A DNA stretch of 35,961 nt, taken from the NCBI GenBank assembly GCA_017405865.1, contig JAFQZN010000019.1, forward strand, positions 1 through 35,961. The letters are read 5' to 3'. Position numbers and translations under genes: made by a program. Positions 1-9,600 of this stretch are shown one piece after another. Numbering within the stretch: position 1 is the first letter of the stretch; each line of letters begins with the position of its first letter. This stretch comes from Oscillospiraceae bacterium (GTDB lineage: Bacteria > Bacillota > Clostridia > Oscillospirales > Oscillospiraceae). The notes under the pieces were generated by a model. The model had not been told where the DNA came from, made no database searches, and saw nothing but the letters and a program-made list of their open reading frames with translations.

Positions 1-223
1 TGCGGCTTCGCCGTCCTTGACCCCGATCTCCCGGCCCACTGTGTGGATGACATGAGGGCTCCCGCCCTCCCGATTATATCAGGATTGCTTCGTTGCTATC
101 AGTTTCTGCAAACTAATTTGCGCATAATACTTGACACTACCCCGCTCGCAGAGCCGACGCTGATCGCCGCCTCGCCCTGCGATTGCAAGTATCGGTTATA
201 TGATGTTCTATTTGCCCCTTCGT
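1..223. other. Left edge, no confident gene
   Basis: I see no recognisable gene in this stretch. On the minus strand there is an extended -10 box (TGaTATAAT, the hexamer at 78..73) and, just downstream, an ATG at 53..51 whose frame stays open to the window edge. The adjacent minus frame is also open and reads more protein-like. This could be the start of a gene leaving the window or the edge of a mobile element. The piece is too short to decide. Confidence 0.25.
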
Positions 224-262
224 AAAAGAATTCCGGCCACAAAGTGACCGGAATTCCTTTTT
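224..262 (-). terminator. Terminator of the T7SS operon
   Basis: A 13-bp stem (GAATTCCGGcCAC against GTGACCGGAATTC, one G-T pair) with an AAA loop begins immediately after the last stop codon of the operon. T-rich tracts flank it on both sides (CTTTTAC on the minus strand, CCTTTTT on the plus strand). It probably ends the long minus-strand transcript and could work in both directions. Confidence 0.75.
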
Positions 263-575
263 AGTCCGATGCCAGAAGCCGCAGATGCCGCATCGTATTC
301 TGATGCGCTTCCAGCAATCGCCGAATTTGCCTTGCTGCGGAATCCGTCTCATCATAGGTTACTTCTGCAGCTTTGCTCATCTGTCTGAAATACTCGGAAA
401 GCGCATCCGTGCGGCGGAGCAGCCAGCAGTATTCCTGCTCGTTCTCCCCTGCAGCGTACAAGCGAGCTCTCCTGAGGTAGGCGCTCAATGCGTCCGCCTT
501 GTTGCGTGCAAGCCTGCATTCATCGGAAAATCTGATGAGTACGGGGCCATTAATGTAAAAGTCGCCTTTTTCCAT
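261..575 (-). CDS. Small helical protein, last gene of the T7SS operon
   Basis: This 104-residue protein is highly charged and predicted by eye to be almost all helix, with no membrane segment and no signal peptide. I do not recognise a family. Its start overlaps the stop of the preceding gene in a TAATG arrangement, there is no clear ribosome site of its own, and a terminator follows at once, so it is probably made by translational coupling with its neighbour. The pairing suggests that the two products act together, for example as a substrate with its chaperone or as two helical-hairpin partners. That role is inferred only from position after the WXG100-like gene. Confidence 0.7.
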   Translation of the reverse strand: MEKGDFYINGPVLIRFSDECRLARNKADALSAYLRRARLYAAGENEQEYCWLLRRTDALSEYFRQMSKAAEVTYDETDSAARQIRRLLEAHQNTMRHLRLLASD

Positions 576-943
576 TAACCGAGCGTATTCATTACGTCAA
601 ACGCCGTCGTAATGCCACTCTTAGCTGCCTCAAACGCAGAATCGAGTGTTCTGCCCACGTTTTCGCCAAAACTTTCCATTTCTTGCAGCGTCTGACGCAT
701 CATCTGGATGCTGGCGTCGCACATTTCTCTTGCCTTCTGCACGGTACGGATGTTCTGCTCGACGCTCTCTCTCATCTTCTGGTAGTTGTCGTCGTCACCG
801 GTCATGAAAGAGTCCAGCTCGGTTTCTTTTTGCTGGTACTGGGAAATCGTATTGTCCAGACGGTTCAGATAACCCTGCAGGAGTTCGATTTGATTCTGAT
901 AAGATTCTCTTGAAACTACTAATCTGACTTCACCACTTGCCAT
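575..943 (-). CDS. Helical WXG100-like/T7SS-associated protein
   Basis: The product is about 122 residues, with two long amphipathic helices: a coiled-coil-like first half rich in Gln, Glu and Asn, and a second half with regular hydrophobic spacing. This fits the helical hairpin common among T7SS substrates, but there is no WXG turn, so membership in the ESAT-6 clan is uncertain. A strong ribosome site (GGGGGTGA) lies 6 bases before the ATG at 943, so I prefer that start to the ATG at 949, which touches the ribosome site. The stop overlaps the next start (TAATG). A secreted substrate or a targeting partner are both possible. Confidence 0.7.
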   Translation of the reverse strand: MASGEVRLVVSRESYQNQIELLQGYLNRLDNTISQYQQKETELDSFMTGDDDNYQKMRESVEQNIRTVQKAREMCDASIQMMRQTLQEMESFGENVGRTLDSAFEAAKSGITTAFDVMNTLG

Positions 944-958
944 TTCCATTCACCCCCA

Positions 959-1285
959 TCAAGTAAAACTGCTGATAATGTTAACTGCGCCCTGGACGAT
1001 ACCCTTGCCGACCTCAAGCACATCCTTCATTGCGTTGAGAATGCTGCCGACCACGTCGAACAGTTGCTTCATGCCGTCAAAGATTTTCTGAGATCCCTCC
1101 ATGATCTGCGTGCCATAGTGAACGATCTCGTCGACGATACTGCTGTCTGCACCGTCCTGAACTTCTTTCAGCGCGTTGCCAACCAAATCCAGCAGTTGTT
1201 TCGTTTCTTCGTTCAAATCGTACACTGCTGCTTTCCACTGCATTGCCGCTGCTTCGCTGGTGATGCTAAGTTTGTTCATTGCCAT
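959..1285 (-). CDS. WXG100/ESAT-6-like protein, likely T7SS substrate
   Basis: At 108 residues this has the size and all-helical character of WXG100 proteins, which travel through T7SS as four-helix dimers. A tryptophan at residue 17 (MQWKAAVYDL) sits near the N-terminus rather than at the mid-protein turn, and the canonical W-x-G is missing. The C-terminal half repeats a glycine-punctuated hydrophobic pattern (GSQKIFDGMKQLFDVVG, then GKGIVQGAVNIISS). No signal peptide is seen, as expected for a T7SS cargo. An AGGAGG ribosome site stands about 12 bases before the ATG. Its place downstream of EssC and EsaB supports a substrate or effector-partner role; the exact family is not certain. Confidence 0.7.
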   Translation of the reverse strand: MAMNKLSITSEAAAMQWKAAVYDLNEETKQLLDLVGNALKEVQDGADSSIVDEIVHYGTQIMEGSQKIFDGMKQLFDVVGSILNAMKDVLEVGKGIVQGAVNIISSFT

Positions 1286-1325
1286 TTGTGTGAATTGCCT
1301 CCTTTTGATTTTTATTTTTATACTG

Positions 1326-1544
1326 TCATTCCAGCGCAGTCATTTCCTGCATCTGCAATGTCAATACCTTGTTGTGGACCTGCTTCGTCACACTTTCCGC
1401 AGCGTCTGTCGCATCCTGGAAGAACCGCAGCAGTTCGCCGCTCAGCATTTCCGGCAGCATTTCTTTCTCCAACCGAATCAGCCGATTCAGTTCCGTCGAA
1501 AGCTGCTCCGCGTACTGCAGCGCACGTATCAATTCGTAGTTCAT
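1326..1544 (-). CDS. Small helical T7SS-operon protein
   Basis: This 72-residue protein is wholly helical by eye, with heptad-like leucines (ELNRLIRLEKEMLPEML) and no membrane segment. I chose the ATG at 1544 because GGAGG (plus-strand 1551-1555) lies 6 bases upstream; an in-frame upstream start would begin before that ribosome site. It sits between the EsaB-like gene and the WXG100-like gene, all in the same direction. Its size and position fit a miniature WXG100-like protein or a substrate chaperone. I do not recognise a specific family. Confidence 0.7.
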   Translation of the reverse strand: MNYELIRALQYAEQLSTELNRLIRLEKEMLPEMLSGELLRFFQDATDAAESVTKQVHNKVLTLQMQEMTALE

Positions 1545-1606
1545 GTTCTGCCTCCATCTCAAGCGTCCGTACTGCGGCAGTCGCCGCCGGTCCGTTCGTT
1601 TCTGCG

Positions 1607-1858
1607 TCAGATCAACACCAATCTTGCTCCATCTTGCAGGTTATATTGTTCCAGCGTGCTCTGCGGATTGAGCAGGAGTTCCGGCCCCTGCGACATCAGA
1701 AGTTCCTTGCCGGAGATACCGAAGCGTCCGTTGGACAGTTCCCTTATCCCTTCGACCATCGTTTCCGTCAAGCGAGAAATCTCCACGTCTGGCGGGACGA
1801 AAGCGTCAAGCTCAACCTGGATCGCAGGGATCGTAATATGAATCATAATTTTTTCCAT
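1607..1858 (-). CDS. esaB: EsaB/YukD-like ubiquitin-fold T7SS protein
   Basis: The 83-residue product fits the YukD/EsaB family: a beta-grasp pattern with MIHITIPAIQVELDAFVPPDVEISRL at the start (strand, strand, PPD turn, helix) and LEQYNLQDGARLVLI at the end. In Firmicutes T7SS this cytoplasmic ubiquitin-like protein is required for secretion and binds the machinery, but is not conjugated. A GTG at 1870 overlaps the essC stop. However, GTGAGGGA serves as a good ribosome site for the ATG at 1858, so I take that start, with translation coupled to essC. The essC-esaB adjacency is a hallmark of T7SSb loci. Confidence 0.82.
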   Translation of the reverse strand: MEKIMIHITIPAIQVELDAFVPPDVEISRLTETMVEGIRELSNGRFGISGKELLMSQGPELLLNPQSTLEQYNLQDGARLVLI

Positions 1859-1866
1859 GGCGTCCC

Positions 1867-4800
1867 TCACGTAACGATTGCCGTATCATCCGGATCTTCC
1901 TCTGCCGTGACCAACGGGCCGCACGGCATCCGCATATCGAAGAACTCTGTCCGGTAGAGGAGCAGATAGCGGTCATAGTTCGGGTCCTGCTTCTCACGGC
2001 GGCGATATTCCATCGGAAGCGTACCAAACAAGCACTGCCTGCCAAGCTGTCCTCCGAAAAACATCACCGTTTTGCTCATTACCAAGCTCTTGATCATTGG
2101 GCTGTTGATCCCCTCGTCCTCCGGATAGAAACCGGCGAAGAAGAACATGGAATAGCCCTTGGCGCGTTCAAACATCGTTTGCAGAACACCTTTTCGGATG
2201 CCGTCCGCAATCTCCGATTGCGGCAAGGTGACGATATCACCGAACCGCTCAAAGAGGATCAGCAGATTGCCGCAGGCGGCGCGAATCTCCTTCTCCGCGC
2301 GGATGGCGCGGTTTTTGGCGGTAGCCAGAATGCCGTTGCGCTCGCAGAATGCGTCGCGTACCTCGTTGCGGCGTAGCGTTTCCTTCTGCAGGATGTCGCT
2401 GAGCTTTCTGAGTCCCTCTTCCGTGCTCTCCAGAATGATTTTTTCTTCCGGATAATTCATCAGCACTGGCACCGTTTCCGGCTTCTCAAAAACGGAAGCG
2501 GACGAGCCGCGCACCAGTACGAGCCGCATGTGCTCCCGTGCCGCCGCATAGAGAACGTTGCTCCAAACCGGCAGTACGCCGTTTTTGTTGCCGAACCAGA
2601 TCGGCACGCAGTAGGTCTGCTTGAGCGGGAGCGCGATCTGCCGCATATCTTTGACCGAGTAGCCGAGCGGGATTCGCCCGGAGCCGAAGGATGCACAGAA
2701 TTCCTCATAGGTCTGCTCCTGGCTTGCCATCGGCAATCGCTGCGCCGTTAAGTTCGGCGGAAGCCGCTCTGCCAAACGTGCCAACCGCTCCCGCAGCGCC
2801 TGCGCCCGCTCGCTGTCGCCCAACGGCGCATCGGGAATCGCCGTTTGGTACTCCAGCGGCTCGCCATTGACTAGGCAAAAGCCACGCCCAGGCGCCGTCG
2901 TTTCGTCCTGCGTGCATCTCACGCCGAGAATGTCAGTGTATTCATAGCGATCCTTTGCCTGGAGGGCAAGGCGGAAGTCGATCTCCTGCCGTGTCCGGGA
3001 ATGGACCTCGTTGATATGATTCGAGCTGAGCAGGAAGCAGACGCCGTAGCCCGCCGCCTCTTTGAGGCGATTGCCGAACGTAGCATATAGATCCGCACCA
3101 TTGCGGAAGTTCTGGATTGCGGAGTAATTGTCCATTACGACCAGAATAAAGGGCAGTTTCCCAACCTCGAGATATGATTTGTAATTCGTGACGCCGGCTT
3201 CCGTAAACAGCTTCTTGCGCATCGCGACGATATTCTGAATCATTTCCAGCAGTCGGCCAAAGTCTGCGTCATTATTCTCCGTAAGGTAAGCGCCGCACCA
3301 CGGCGTGTCCGCCATCGGTCTCAGCGCGCCGCCGGAAAGGTCGAGAACGTAATATGAAAAATCTTCCGGCGTCGTTCGCTCCATCAGCGAGTACAGGATC
3401 GTTCGAATTTGATGGCTCTTGCCGCTGCCGCTCGTGCCGCAGATCCACATATGACGCAGCGACAGGAAATCGACCGTCACCGGGAATTGCTCCTGACGCT
3501 CCAGATCGTCGACCAGTCCGACAACCGCCTCCAGCGGTGAAAGGACCGCAAGGTCGACCTGCTGCTTGAGTGTATCAAATTCCAGCGTCTTCGGCAACGG
3601 TTCCTTCCAGAGGCTGCGCGGGATGATGCCCTCGCGCTTTGCCAGATCGGATAGATACTGCACGACGGCAACGATCTGCTTGCACTCTGCCTTCTTCGAC
3701 GTATCCTTCTTCGGCTTGGCCTCCAGCAGCGTCTGTCCGACACTGTCGATAAAGCGGACGGACTCATCTTTTTCCGTGATGACCTCATCCTGCGGAGTAT
3801 ACCCTGCGCCGCACCATGCCGACTGACCAAGTGCAAACAATTCGTTGTAACCGACTTGCAGATAGAATCTGCCGGTGTTCTTCAGTTCCGCCGCCTCCGG
3901 TCGCTTCAGCATTTCCATGCTGTCGCTCTTGTCCTGTACGCGTAAGCAAGCACGGAACTTCGTGTTTGACCAGATTTGATCGTTGACGACGCCGCCGGGC
4001 TTCTGAGTCGCAAGTATCAAATGTACGCCCAAGCTTCGTCCAATACGTGCCGTGCTGATCAGCTCGTCCATGAACTCCGGCTGCTGCTTTTTCAACTCGG
4101 CGAACTCATCAGAGATGATGAACAGATGCGGCATTGGCTCCTTAACCCGTTTGTTGCGATAGAGCTTCTGATAGTCGTAAATGTCCATCGTGCCTTCGTT
4201 GGTCTCGCTCTTTGCCTTCTTAAAGACTGCCTGTCGGCGTTTGAGCTCGCTTCGGATCGAAACCAACGAGCGGTTGATCGATGCTCCGTCAAGGTTCGTG
4301 ATCGTTGCAACGACGTGGGGCAGGTGGATGTCGCGAGCAGGGTCCACGAATGCATCCGCCAGTCCGCCGCCCTTATAGTCGATGAGCACAAATGCGACTT
4401 CGTCGGGGCTGAAGTTCACCGCCATTGACAGAATATAGGTGATGATGAACTCCGATTTGCCGGAGCCCGTCATGCCGGCAACCAAGCCGTGAGGTCCTTG
4501 CCTTTTTTCATGCAAGTCCAAGTAGAACAGCTTCCCGTCCGTCCCGACGCCGAGCGGTGCAGCCAAGGATTTGACTGGGTTGTTTGCCGCCCACCGAGCA
4601 ATCGGATTCAAATGCTCCACTCTGCCCGCTTTGTACATCTCCAGGAACGAGATCATGTTCGGAAGCGCATACTGTTGAGCCTCCATGCGCAGCTTCGTCT
4701 GCATGATCAACTGCATGCTCTGCTGCATGTTTCCCGGATCGGACGGGTCCATTTCAAAGGGCTGATCCTCAACCTCCGGGTTTACCAAGTCGATATAGCT

Positions 4801-6540
4801 GCAGCCGTTCTTTAGTGAAATCAGCTTGGAGCACTCCTTCGGCGCCCCGTCAAAAGCGGTTACCAGAGAAACTCCGGTGTACTCCTCAGACGAAAGCAGT
4901 TCTTTGAGCATCTCCGTCGCATTGAAGAGTTCTTTGCTCAAAGCGAACACAACATAGGCCGGTTGCTTTTTCAGCTCGGTCTTCAAGTCTTTGGCTGCCT
5001 CGTCTTGTGTTAATAACCATCTGCCGTTAAGATACTTCGCAATCTGCTGCGTATCTTCTCCTGTCGAAGCGATAAAGCGGACGTTTCGTTCATTGTCCCA
5101 AAAATGCGGCAAATACTTAGCAAAATCAAAGGTATCAAGGTCCTCCTTGTCAGCAAGCAGGACCATCTTCAACTCATCAAATGCATGCGTAACCGCAAGA
5201 TAAGCAATCATGTTCCGGACCAATGCCATGGCATACTGATGCTTGCCGATAATTCCGCTGATATAGTCATCCCGCAGCGAAATCATGATCGGAACATTGT
5301 TCAGCATCGTCGGGGCTTCCGCAACCTTGTACATCTCGTCCATCAAGGGGTCGGGCTCCATCTCGAACTTCTTTGGCTGGTACTCCAGCTTTGCCACCAT
5401 CGGACGGCTGCCGCTGCCAAGTCGAACCAGTAAAAAATCGTCGTCAATTTTTCTGCGTTCCCACAGGCGAGTTTTTGTCGTTGTAAAAGCAAGCGTTTGA
5501 TTCAGTGTAGGATATATCTCATTGAGCTGACGTACCTCCTCCGCAATTTCCTTCGCGATCTCCTGTCGCTTTATTTGCAAATACTCTGTATACCTCGCAG
5601 TACGCTTCGCCTCGTATTCCTTTCGGTCTTTCTCCGTCAGGCCCTGCGTCAGCGCAGGAAAAACCAACGAGGTGAGCGCGGACAGGTAGTTGCCGGTAAA
5701 GATTGCCCGGCCGCCCATAACGGCAGGACTGCCCAAACGCAGCGCCAGCGGGATCTTGTTTGCAGTCATCGGAGGAGGCGGCATGTCGATCTCGATCGTA
5801 TCCTCGTTCAGCGTGTATTTTTTTCTTGGCTTCCGATCAAAAAACTGCGGTGGCTGCGGTGACTGCGGCGCAGCAAACATCACGTCGCGCCCTGACTGGA
5901 TCGCATGGATTTTCGGCGACGTCATGAGAATTCGGTTGTCCGCGTTGTTCATCGCAATAAAGCCGGTCCCCATGATGATATATATGCCCATAATATAGAT
6001 CATGTCGCCGAGCGACAGATCACAGCGTCGAACGCTTTTCCCATTGACAAACACACCGTTTTTACTGTCGTTATCAATAATGGTCCAGCGATTCCCTGAC
6101 CAGCGCAGTGTTGCATGCCATCTCGACAAATAGGTGTTTGCATAGCAAATATCGCAGTCCTGCGCGCGACCAATGATTATGTCGGAATGCCGCTCAATGT
6201 AATAGGGGATAAACACGTTCCCCTGCCCGCGATCCGCTTCGGCATAAAGCGTGTAATTTTTGCCTTCGACAACCGCTTTGGCAAGCGATTGGTCCGTTAA
6301 CAGCAGTTTTTTTGCCGGTGCGCCGTCGCGGGACAGAAAATAGCCTTTACGATTCACAACCGCATACCATTCGTTCTTTTCCGCCAGGATGGATATATCA
6401 TCTTCCAATCCATCAAAGGTAAATCTTCCTTCCTTTACTGCTGGCAGCCAAAGATCGTACATGCAGTTGCCGGTCTCCAGCAGAACGATACGCATCGGGA
6501 AGCTTTTCTGTTGTGTCTGATTGAATTCTTCCTGATCCAT
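1867..6540 (-). CDS. essC: EssC-type T7SS motor ATPase (FHA + FtsK/SpoIIIE domains)
   Basis: This is the membrane ATPase that drives T7SS export. Numbering from an upstream TTG at 6561 (1564 residues), the parts are: an N-terminal region with an FHA domain (about 112-200; IIIGR, SRWH, NGKSV); a short hydrophobic stretch with a basic helix (about 285-345) at the usual membrane position; ATPase 1 (Walker A GMTGSGKS near 696, Walker B VLIDYKGGG near 725, SDEFAEL near 817); ATPase 2 (GTSGSGKS near 1042, VVMDN near 1142); and a degenerate ATPase 3 without a P-loop (VLVRGSSASVFEK near 1348). I prefer the ATG at 6540 (1557 aa) because AAGGA precedes it; the TTG has no ribosome site. Length and order match EssC. 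The FHA domain suggests gating by phospho-threonine partners encoded in the same operon. Confidence 0.93.
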   Translation of the reverse strand: MDQEEFNQTQQKSFPMRIVLLETGNCMYDLWLPAVKEGRFTFDGLEDDISILAEKNEWYAVVNRKGYFLSRDGAPAKKLLLTDQSLAKAVVEGKNYTLYAEADRGQGNVFIPYYIERHSDIIIGRAQDCDICYANTYLSRWHATLRWSGNRWTIIDNDSKNGVFVNGKSVRRCDLSLGDMIYIMGIYIIMGTGFIAMNNADNRILMTSPKIHAIQSGRDVMFAAPQSPQPPQFFDRKPRKKYTLNEDTIEIDMPPPPMTANKIPLALRLGSPAVMGGRAIFTGNYLSALTSLVFPALTQGLTEKDRKEYEAKRTARYTEYLQIKRQEIAKEIAEEVRQLNEIYPTLNQTLAFTTTKTRLWERRKIDDDFLLVRLGSGSRPMVAKLEYQPKKFEMEPDPLMDEMYKVAEAPTMLNNVPIMISLRDDYISGIIGKHQYAMALVRNMIAYLAVTHAFDELKMVLLADKEDLDTFDFAKYLPHFWDNERNVRFIASTGEDTQQIAKYLNGRWLLTQDEAAKDLKTELKKQPAYVVFALSKELFNATEMLKELLSSEEYTGVSLVTAFDGAPKECSKLISLKNGCSYIDLVNPEVEDQPFEMDPSDPGNMQQSMQLIMQTKLRMEAQQYALPNMISFLEMYKAGRVEHLNPIARWAANNPVKSLAAPLGVGTDGKLFYLDLHEKRQGPHGLVAGMTGSGKSEFIITYILSMAVNFSPDEVAFVLIDYKGGGLADAFVDPARDIHLPHVVATITNLDGASINRSLVSIRSELKRRQAVFKKAKSETNEGTMDIYDYQKLYRNKRVKEPMPHLFIISDEFAELKKQQPEFMDELISTARIGRSLGVHLILATQKPGGVVNDQIWSNTKFRACLRVQDKSDSMEMLKRPEAAELKNTGRFYLQVGYNELFALGQSAWCGAGYTPQDEVITEKDESVRFIDSVGQTLLEAKPKKDTSKKAECKQIVAVVQYLSDLAKREGIIPRSLWKEPLPKTLEFDTLKQQVDLAVLSPLEAVVGLVDDLERQEQFPVTVDFLSLRHMWICGTSGSGKSHQIRTILYSLMERTTPEDFSYYVLDLSGGALRPMADTPWCGAYLTENNDADFGRLLEMIQNIVAMRKKLFTEAGVTNYKSYLEVGKLPFILVVMDNYSAIQNFRNGADLYATFGNRLKEAAGYGVCFLLSSNHINEVHSRTRQEIDFRLALQAKDRYEYTDILGVRCTQDETTAPGRGFCLVNGEPLEYQTAIPDAPLGDSERAQALRERLARLAERLPPNLTAQRLPMASQEQTYEEFCASFGSGRIPLGYSVKDMRQIALPLKQTYCVPIWFGNKNGVLPVWSNVLYAAAREHMRLVLVRGSSASVFEKPETVPVLMNYPEEKIILESTEEGLRKLSDILQKETLRRNEVRDAFCERNGILATAKNRAIRAEKEIRAACGNLLILFERFGDIVTLPQSEIADGIRKGVLQTMFERAKGYSMFFFAGFYPEDEGINSPMIKSLVMSKTVMFFGGQLGRQCLFGTLPMEYRRREKQDPNYDRYLLLYRTEFFDMRMPCGPLVTAEEDPDDTAIVT

Positions 6541-6603
6541 CAAGCATGATTTCCTTTCCAAAATGACGGGATGTGTTCCGGTGTGGACGCATTCGTTCCT
6601 TCG

Positions 6604-6631
6604 GAGGTGCCGCTGATTTCAGCGGCACCTC
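6604..6631 (-). other. Hairpin between the Ig-repeat gene and essC
   Basis: A near-perfect inverted repeat (GAGGTGCCGCTGA with its complement) fills much of the gap between the Ig-protein stop and the essC start. No T-run follows on the minus strand, so it is not a standard terminator. It may protect an mRNA end, mark a processing site, or set a different level for essC relative to the giant upstream gene. Confidence 0.6.
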
Positions 6632-6642
6632 TGCGGGCGGGT

Positions 6643-9600
6643 TTACTCTACGACAACCTTCTTGCGCCGCTTAAGTTTGAGCAACGCGCCTGCGCCAGCA
6701 AGCAGCGCCACGCCGCCGATGCTGCCAAAGAACAGCGGCTTGTTCGCAAACCAGCGGACGAACAAATTCGTAGATACCGTCACGTCGCGTTCCAACGCAT
6801 ACGGAACTGCAAAGTCAGCCGTGTCGGAGGACGTAACGTTGCCTGCCTTGTCAGTCAGGATGAAGCAAACGTGCTGCGCACTGCTCTTTTCACTGATTGT
6901 GAAGTTGCCGGAGTATTTGCTGGCATCCTCAAACTCTGTGATTTCAACGACAGCCGCACCATCGACCAACACCTTCACGGAAGCAAGACCGCCGGTATCA
7001 AAGACGTCATAGTTGACTGTCAGCTCGGTAGTATTGACAATCTTTTCTTCCAGACCGGCAACGCTCTGGAGCTGCGGCGCTGTGCTGTCAACAATGAACA
7101 AGATGTCGCCGTCAGAGTTTGCTTCTCCGTTCTCGACTGCCTCTCCGCCGGAATCATCCGTGGTAGTGATCGAGATGGTATAAATACCGTCGGCAGCATA
7201 ATTGTCCTTGTTGATCGTAACCAAATAGGTATACCAGCTTTCGCCGTCTGTCGCAACCTCGCTTACGGCGTAGTCGGCTTCAACGGGTACACCGTCGCGC
7301 GTGATAAGTACGACGACGTTGTCCTCATCGATGGGGCTGGCGTTGTAGATCGTGAAGGTCAGATCCTCGTCGATTTTCTGGTTGAACGTTCCGCCGTCCT
7401 CAATCAGCGCGAGCAATTCATCGCTGTATTCGTATACGGAACCGAAACGGTTCATGGTGAAGCGGACGCTTTGCTCATCATAGTTGTCGGATAGGTCCGT
7501 GCTGCGTACGGTGAGGGTGTAAATGCCGTCGAGTTCTACCTTTTTCTCGAAGATATCGAGCAGCGCAGTTGCGGTATTGCCGCTGCGCTCGATGAGCTTC
7601 TCAACCTTGTCGCTCAGATCGATCGTGCCGCCCTTCTGAACGCCGACCAACGTGACCTTATACCCCTCGAGATTGGTGTCCGTGATCGTAAACGACGGAA
7701 TTAGCTCGTCATCATAGATGTACGCCTTGCCGTTCTCAACGCTTTCGGGATCAATGGTAATCATTTTGGTCTTCGTATCGATCGTGAAGCTCTGCGGCGC
7801 GGCAGAACCGCCGTAATCGACGGGGCTGTTGGAGTTCTCTGCAATATCCTTCATGGAGATGTCGAAGGTGTAGTCGCCGTCCGTGGTGTAAGCAACCATA
7901 GCGGTATGGGTGTCGCCGCTGGTCGACCAGCCCGTGAAGGACGCGCCGCCTGCAAGTGACAAGGTGACCTTGCTTTCGTTGAAGTTGTGCTCCACGATGG
8001 TAATGGTCGCCTGACGGTTTGCCTTGAAATACTTGTTGTTCGTTCCGCCGCCGAAGTAATGCTCGTCCGTCAGTTCGTTATTGTCGTAACGGACGCTGAT
8101 CGTCGGCGCGGTCGTATCGATCGTAATGCGTTCCGAGGCATATGATTCCATCTTGTTGTTGCTGCGGTCGGTGTACTCTGCCGTGACGGTATAGTGACCG
8201 TCGCCGCCGCCGTTTGCCAGCGCAGAGATCGTGATTTTCGCAACGTAATTATCGTTTGCGGCGTCATCATAATTCCAAGTTACACTTGCCTGAGAAGGCG
8301 CTGCATTTCCGTCGCCGGTTTCGCGATTGACTGCGATCTTTACATCCTCTTCATAGAAATTCGCCTCATTGAAAATCAGTGTCAAAATCGCATCTCCATT
8401 ATAGTAATGGTCCGAGCCAACCACGGCGCTTTCGCCTCCGTATTCTTCAGTGACGGTAGGCGCCTTGCTGTCAATGACTATGACCGTGCCCTCATCTGTC
8501 ATGGCGTCGCTTGTGTTCTTCTTATTGTCCGTTGCGGTCACATAGATGTTTCCGCGGAACTGATCTGCCACGTCCTGCGGGAGGATCATTGATGCTGTGA
8601 ACAGGGACTTGTCTTCTTCTGCCGCAACCGCCTCATAGTCGAGGATCAACTTCTCTACGTTGATAGTGCTGGCGTCAAGTTCCATCTGATAGCCGAAGTG
8701 GAAGGTACTGATACCGGAGGTAACGTCATTGCCGGTCACCGTGATAACCACGAGAGGCTTCTTATCCGTCTGACCGTCGTTATAGTAATTGTAGTGCTCA
8801 TATTCAGGCGGGAGCTCAGACGGGTCTATGCCCGTCGGCAGGATCGGATCAGAATAAGAAATCGTGAAGGTTTCAGCATCCGGTTTCGTGCGGTCGATCG
8901 TAAAATCGATGGTCTTTTGGTCCGTATTCTTCTGCTTCTCAGCATTCTTATCTTCTGCAAGATCGGAATAGCTGAGCTTCATAGAGTACACGGCATCTTT
9001 AAGTTCCTTATTGAGAACAAGCACGTGAACGTCAGGAGCGTTCTGATCGTCCTGCCAAGAAGTCGGATTTGTCAGCGCGGCAATAACGTCTTTTCTCAGG
9101 GCGTCAATGTCGGAAACATCATTGCCGTTAATGTCCTTTGCTGTCAGGTCGAGCACGATGTCGCCCGCGTTGAAGTTGTGTTCGGTGATCGTGATCGTTA
9201 CCGTCTGCGTGGGCAGGTCTTCCTGTCTGCTTTCCTGAAGCACGATTTCCGGAGGCGTGGTATCGATCACCTTAATACGGGATTCTGTATAATCTTCCTG
9301 AATATTCGTCGAGATGTCTGCACCTGCGATATAGATAACGTAGTCGCCGTCGTTGCTGTGATCCGCATCTGCAGGCAGCGTGAACGTACCTTCGAGAGTA
9401 AGCATCTGGTCATCAACGCCTCTCCATTCACACTCAACCTCCATCGGCTGCTCGTCGTTCTCGTCCTTGACGTAATAGACGCGGTACAGGGATGGGTCGA
9501 AATTGACCTCTTCCAGCGTGATCGTCACGTCGATTGGGCCATTATAATAATCCTTATCGCTCGCTATTCTATTGGCAGCGCTGTAATCCACCCCTGCTAT

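Noticed and set aside
6643-6760. LPXTG sortase signal at the end of the Ig protein
   Set aside because: No LPXTG-like motif precedes the C-terminal hydrophobic helix; the tail fits a plain membrane anchor.
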